A stretch of DNA of 47,759 nt from contig CAIUAN010000023.1 of NCBI GenBank assembly GCA_903897145.1, positions 1-47,759 of the forward strand, in the 5' to 3' direction. Below the pieces are notes generated by a model. That model saw only the letters and a list, made by a program, of their open reading frames with translations, was not told the DNA's origin and searched no databases. Numbering within the stretch: the first letter of the stretch is position 1; every line of letters starts with the position of its first letter. The stretch is from an uncultured Bacteroidia bacterium (GTDB taxonomy: Bacteria; Bacteroidota; Bacteroidia; Bacteroidales; Prolixibacteraceae). The position numbers and the translations under genes are program-made. Of this stretch, positions 44,895-47,759 are shown piece by piece.

Positions 44895-46037
44895 TTAAAC
44901 TATCGGATCTCTTTTAACAAGTTTTGGTTTGCCCATAAAGCGGTTTGGATTCTTCTTGTGTTGTTTTCCAGGACTTTGTGCAGGTTTAGTAAAGAATTTT
45001 TGATCCAAAATGCCAACGTTCATTATGTTTTCTTTTGGTTCCTCTTTTTCTGCAAATCCTTCGATGTTTGGTCTCTCCCCATGTTTATTCATGTTGAGAA
45101 ATTTAATTACATTGGCCAAATCAAGTTCAAAAGTCGGACCTACGTTATTTTCGTATTTGTACCAGATCTTTTTCTGCAGAATATCTGTTTTTAAATGACG
45201 CGCTACCCCTTTGTCAGTGTCAATAGACAAAAGCTCGTTTGGGAAATCTTTTTGCGCCTCAAGATATTGATCTAGCTCATAAGTCAAGCAACATTTTAGC
45301 TTTCCACAACGGCCGGTCATTTTTTCTGCATTAGGCGATAAACCCTGCTTGATCGCTGCTTCTGAGGTGATACTGGTGAAATCAGTTCTCCAAGTCGAAC
45401 AGCATAGTGAACGGCCACAGGAGCCAATGCCACCAATACGACCAGCCTCTTGACGAACGCCAATCTGCATCATCTCGATCTTGATCATAAACTCACGCGA
45501 ATATGATTTGATCAACTCTCTGAAATCCACCCGACCATCAGCGATGTAGTAAAAGATCGCTTTGGTGTTATCGCCACGAAATTCAACATCCCCAATCTTC
45601 ATATTCAAATTGAGCTGATTGGCAATTACACGAGCTCGAATCATTACTTTATTCTCGCGCGATTTTGCCTCTTCCCATTTCACCACATCGGCTGGGGTAG
45701 CCTTGCGGTAAATCTTGTTCCACTCGTAACGATCTTGCTTCTTAACCTTGCGCTTAAACTGCATCTCAGCTAAACGACCAGTTAGCGAAACCGCTCCAAT
45801 ATCATGACCAGGATTGCACGAAACAACCACTAATTCATCACGTTTAAGAGGAATTCCACTCTCGTTTCTGAAAAATTCTTTACGAGTTCCCTTAAAGCGA
45901 ATCTCAACAATATCTGTCTCGTTTGCTGTATCGGGTATATCACTCATCCAGTCGAATGTTCCCAGCATTGCTGGTCGATCTAAATCAGTTGTTGTACTGC
46001 ATCCATTGCATGCCATCTCTCTATCTGTTTTTGTCAA
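44895..46037 (-). CDS. ricT: PSP1-domain protein RicT (YaaT-like)
   Basis: A 380-residue cytosolic PSP1-domain protein. The conserved Cys set is in IGGIGSCGRSLCCSTW and GRCGKLKCCLTYEL, which fit iron-sulfur binding in RicT/YaaT. The stretch MQIGVRQEAGR is also typical. In Bacillus this protein works with RicA and RicF in RNA maturation. In Bacteroidota the role is less clear. Extra Cys near the N-terminus (MACNGC) and a Lys/Pro-rich C-terminal tail (about 340-380) are lineage features. A downstream Met (MACNGC) is an alternative start. The gap to trhO is 42 bp. Confidence 0.93.
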   Translation of the reverse strand: MTKTDREMACNGCSTTTDLDRPAMLGTFDWMSDIPDTANETDIVEIRFKGTRKEFFRNESGIPLKRDELVVVSCNPGHDIGAVSLTGRLAEMQFKRKVKKQDRYEWNKIYRKATPADVVKWEEAKSRENKVMIRARVIANQLNLNMKIGDVEFRGDNTKAIFYYIADGRVDFRELIKSYSREFMIKIEMMQIGVRQEAGRIGGIGSCGRSLCCSTWRTDFTSITSEAAIKQGLSPNAEKMTGRCGKLKCCLTYELDQYLEAQKDFPNELLSIDTDKGVARHLKTDILQKKIWYKYENNVGPTFELDLANVIKFLNMNKHGERPNIEGFAEKEEPKENIMNVGILDQKFFTKPAQSPGKQHKKNPNRFMGKPKLVKRDPIV

Positions 46038-46221
46038 AGGCGTAAAATTATCAATTTTTAATCAAATTTTCTATCTTTATTACGTCTAAATAGAAATAGC
46101 TATCTTAAGGTGTTGAAATTTAGATTCTTATAAAAACAGACTAAGAGCTTGGTTGGAGTCTAAAAAAGGGCTTAAACATTGTTATTTTTACCACTCAAAT
46201 GTAGTCTTGAAATTTTCAGTT

Positions 46222-47759
46222 ATGATTAAAAAATTACTCTCCTTAGCCTTTGTTGGTGCAGCCCTTGGAATACAAGCGAAATCGGCTTCGCATTCGGCAG
46301 ATAGACCTAATATTCTTTTTGTGATTAGCGACGATCAGTCGTATCCTCATGCCTCTGCATATGGCTGCAAATGGATCAAGACACCTAACTTTGATCGAAT
46401 TGCTAGTCAAGGTATTCTTTTTACCAACGCCTTTGTAACTTCACCTGGCTGCAGTCCCTCGCGAGCAAGCATTTTGACTGGTCGCTATCCTTGGCAAAAT
46501 GAAGAAGCAGGAACACATGGGAGTACTTTCCCAACAAAATATAAAGTCTTTACGCAAGTGTTGGCCGAGCATGGTTATGCTGTTGGTTTTACTGGTAAAC
46601 CTTGGGCTCCAGGTGACTGGAAGGTCTCTGGATGGAATCAGAATCCTGTTGGTCCTGAATACAATAAAAAGAAATTAGCAACCCCATATACCGGTATTTC
46701 AAAAGTTGATTACAGTGGTAATTTCGATCAGTTTTTGGCGCAGCGTAAACCTGAGCAACCATTTTTCTTTTGGTTTGGGGCCAATGAGCCTCACCGTCCT
46801 TATGAACAAAATTCGGGAGATAAGGAAGGCAAAGAAAAATCAAGTGCTATTGTTCCTGGCTTTTTGCCTGATCATCCGATCGTAAGAGGCGATCTGCTTG
46901 ATTATGCGGTTGAGATTGAGTGGTACGATAAGCAGCTGGGTAAGATGCTAAGTACTCTTGAGCAAAATGGTGAACTTGAGAATACTCTAATTATTATAAC
47001 GGCGGATAATGGAATGTCGTTTCCGCGTGCCAAAGCCAATTGCTATGAGGCGGGATTGCACGTTCCTTTAGCAATTTGCTGGGCCAATAAGGTTGCCAGC
47101 GGTCAAGTTTCCAACGATCTAATCAGTACCGTTGATCTGGCACCTACCATTCTAGAGAGTGTTAAATTGAAATTTGATGGCAAATTTCCAATGTCTGGAA
47201 CAAGTATGCTGAAACAATTGGTTTCGCCAAAATTCAAAATGAACAAAAAAGAGGCAATTTTTGCTGGTCGCGAAAGACATACCAACGCGAGGTATAACAA
47301 TCAAGGGTATCCGCAGCGAGTGATTCGGACCGCTGAATATTTATACATTCGAAATTTTCATTCCGATCTTTGGCCTGCAGGAGATCCTCAGGTTTATTTG
47401 GAAGATGGCATCTTGAGCGGAATGCATCAGGCGTATCTCGATATTGATCCAGGGCCTACGCATCGGCTTTATGGTCAAAGTAATACGCAAGATCCTGCGA
47501 TTGCACCTTTTTTCCTTGCCGCCATAGCTAAAAGGCCTGCGGAAGAACTTTATCAGATTGTAAACGATAAAGATTGCTTGATCAACATAGCCCTAGATCC
47601 AAAATTTTCGGAAGTTAAAAACCAACTCTCCGATAGACTTATGAATCAGCTTCGAAATATCGGAGATACTAGGATCATGGTTCCAAATCCTGATATCTGG
47701 GAATACTATACACGTTATAAAGTTACTAATCCTAATTTTCCTGCACCTACCAAAGATTG
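46222..47759 (+). CDS. Secreted S1-family sulfatase, resembling heparan N-sulfatase (3' end outside window)
   Basis: The frame is open from ATG 46222 to the right edge with at least 512 residues and no stop. The signal peptide is MIKKLLSLAFVGAALGIQAK. RPNILFVISDDQSYPH holds the metal-binding Asp pair. GCSPSRASILTGRYPWQ is the Cys-type formylglycine signature (Cys-Ser-Pro-Ser-Arg). FTGKPWAPGDW, GANEPHRPYEQ and IITADNGMSFPRAKANCYEAG complete the active-site region. The pattern recalls N-sulfoglucosamine sulfohydrolase-type S1 sulfatases, but the true substrate is open. A Cys-type sulfatase needs a maturase (anSME or FGE), which is not in the window. It faces away from ricT across 184 bp. Confidence 0.92.
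   Translation, partial: MIKKLLSLAFVGAALGIQAKSASHSADRPNILFVISDDQSYPHASAYGCKWIKTPNFDRIASQGILFTNAFVTSPGCSPSRASILTGRYPWQNEEAGTHGSTFPTKYKVFTQVLAEHGYAVGFTGKPWAPGDWKVSGWNQNPVGPEYNKKKLATPYTGISKVDYSGNFDQFLAQRKPEQPFFFWFGANEPHRPYEQNSGDKEGKEKSSAIVPGFLPDHPIVRGDLLDYAVEIEWYDKQLGKMLSTLEQNGELENTLIIITADNGMSFPRAKANCYEAGLHVPLAICWANKVASGQVSNDLISTVDLAPTILESVKLKFDGKFPMSGTSMLKQLVSPKFKMNKKEAIFAGRERHTNARYNNQGYPQRVIRTAEYLYIRNFHSDLWPAGDPQVYLEDGILSGMHQAYLDIDPGPTHRLYGQSNTQDPAIAPFFLAAIAKRPAEELYQIVNDKDCLINIALDPKFSEVKNQLSDRLMNQLRNIGDTRIMVPNPDIWEYYTRYKVTNPNFPAPTKD

Overview
The window looks like a chromosomal segment of a Bacteroidota bacterium, probably Bacteroidales or Marinilabiliales. Leaders are AT-rich without clear Shine-Dalgarno sequences, base composition is moderately AT-rich, and nearly every glycosidase carries its own signal peptide. 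Housekeeping neighbours (Mfd, Dus, TrhO, RicT) have the forms usual in that phylum. I cannot name the species.

Layout. Positions 2-3484 hold the 3' part of mfd and a DMT-family (EamA) permease. A carbohydrate island follows at about 3737-42755. It starts with an esterase of atypical base composition, then a divergent pair of GH29 fucosidases (4776-6110 minus, 6339-7787 plus). The second fucosidase leads a run of a ROK kinase, a GH2 enzyme resembling plant endo-beta-mannosidase, an (alpha/alpha)6-type putative glycosidase and a transglutaminase-fold protein (up to 15448). A minus-strand block holds an RND/MMPL exporter and two tandem paralogues of unknown function (15482-23509). Next come GH92 and GH38 alpha-mannosidases with a DUF4432 epimerase-like protein (23788-30046). 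A 0.7-kb non-coding region (30047-30743) carries a six-unit tandem array of about 61 bp. After it lies a cytosolic sugar operon (lyxose/mannose isomerase, PfkB kinase, mannitol-1-phosphate dehydrogenase family; 30744-33816). The island ends with a third GH29, a divergent GH38, two sialidase-fold proteins and a GHL6/GH151-like protein (33856-42755). Housekeeping genes dus, trhO and ricT (minus) follow, then a sulfatase that runs off the right edge.

How it fits together (inference). The enzyme set of sialidase, fucosidases, three alpha-mannosidases and a plant-type endo-beta-mannosidase points to host- or plant-derived N-glycans. The isomerase, ROK and PfkB kinases and the dehydrogenase would handle released mannose in the cytosol. 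No SusC/SusD pair, sigma/anti-sigma pair, hybrid two-component regulator, beta-hexosaminidase, beta-galactosidase or ENGase (GH18/GH85) is visible here. The transglutaminase-fold protein has an intact Cys-His-Asp triad in a context resembling that of peptide:N-glycanase. It is the best candidate for an unrecognised activity: removing N-glycans from protein. The tandem paralogue pair is the other main unknown.

No rRNA, tRNA, CRISPR array, insertion sequence or phage gene was recognised.
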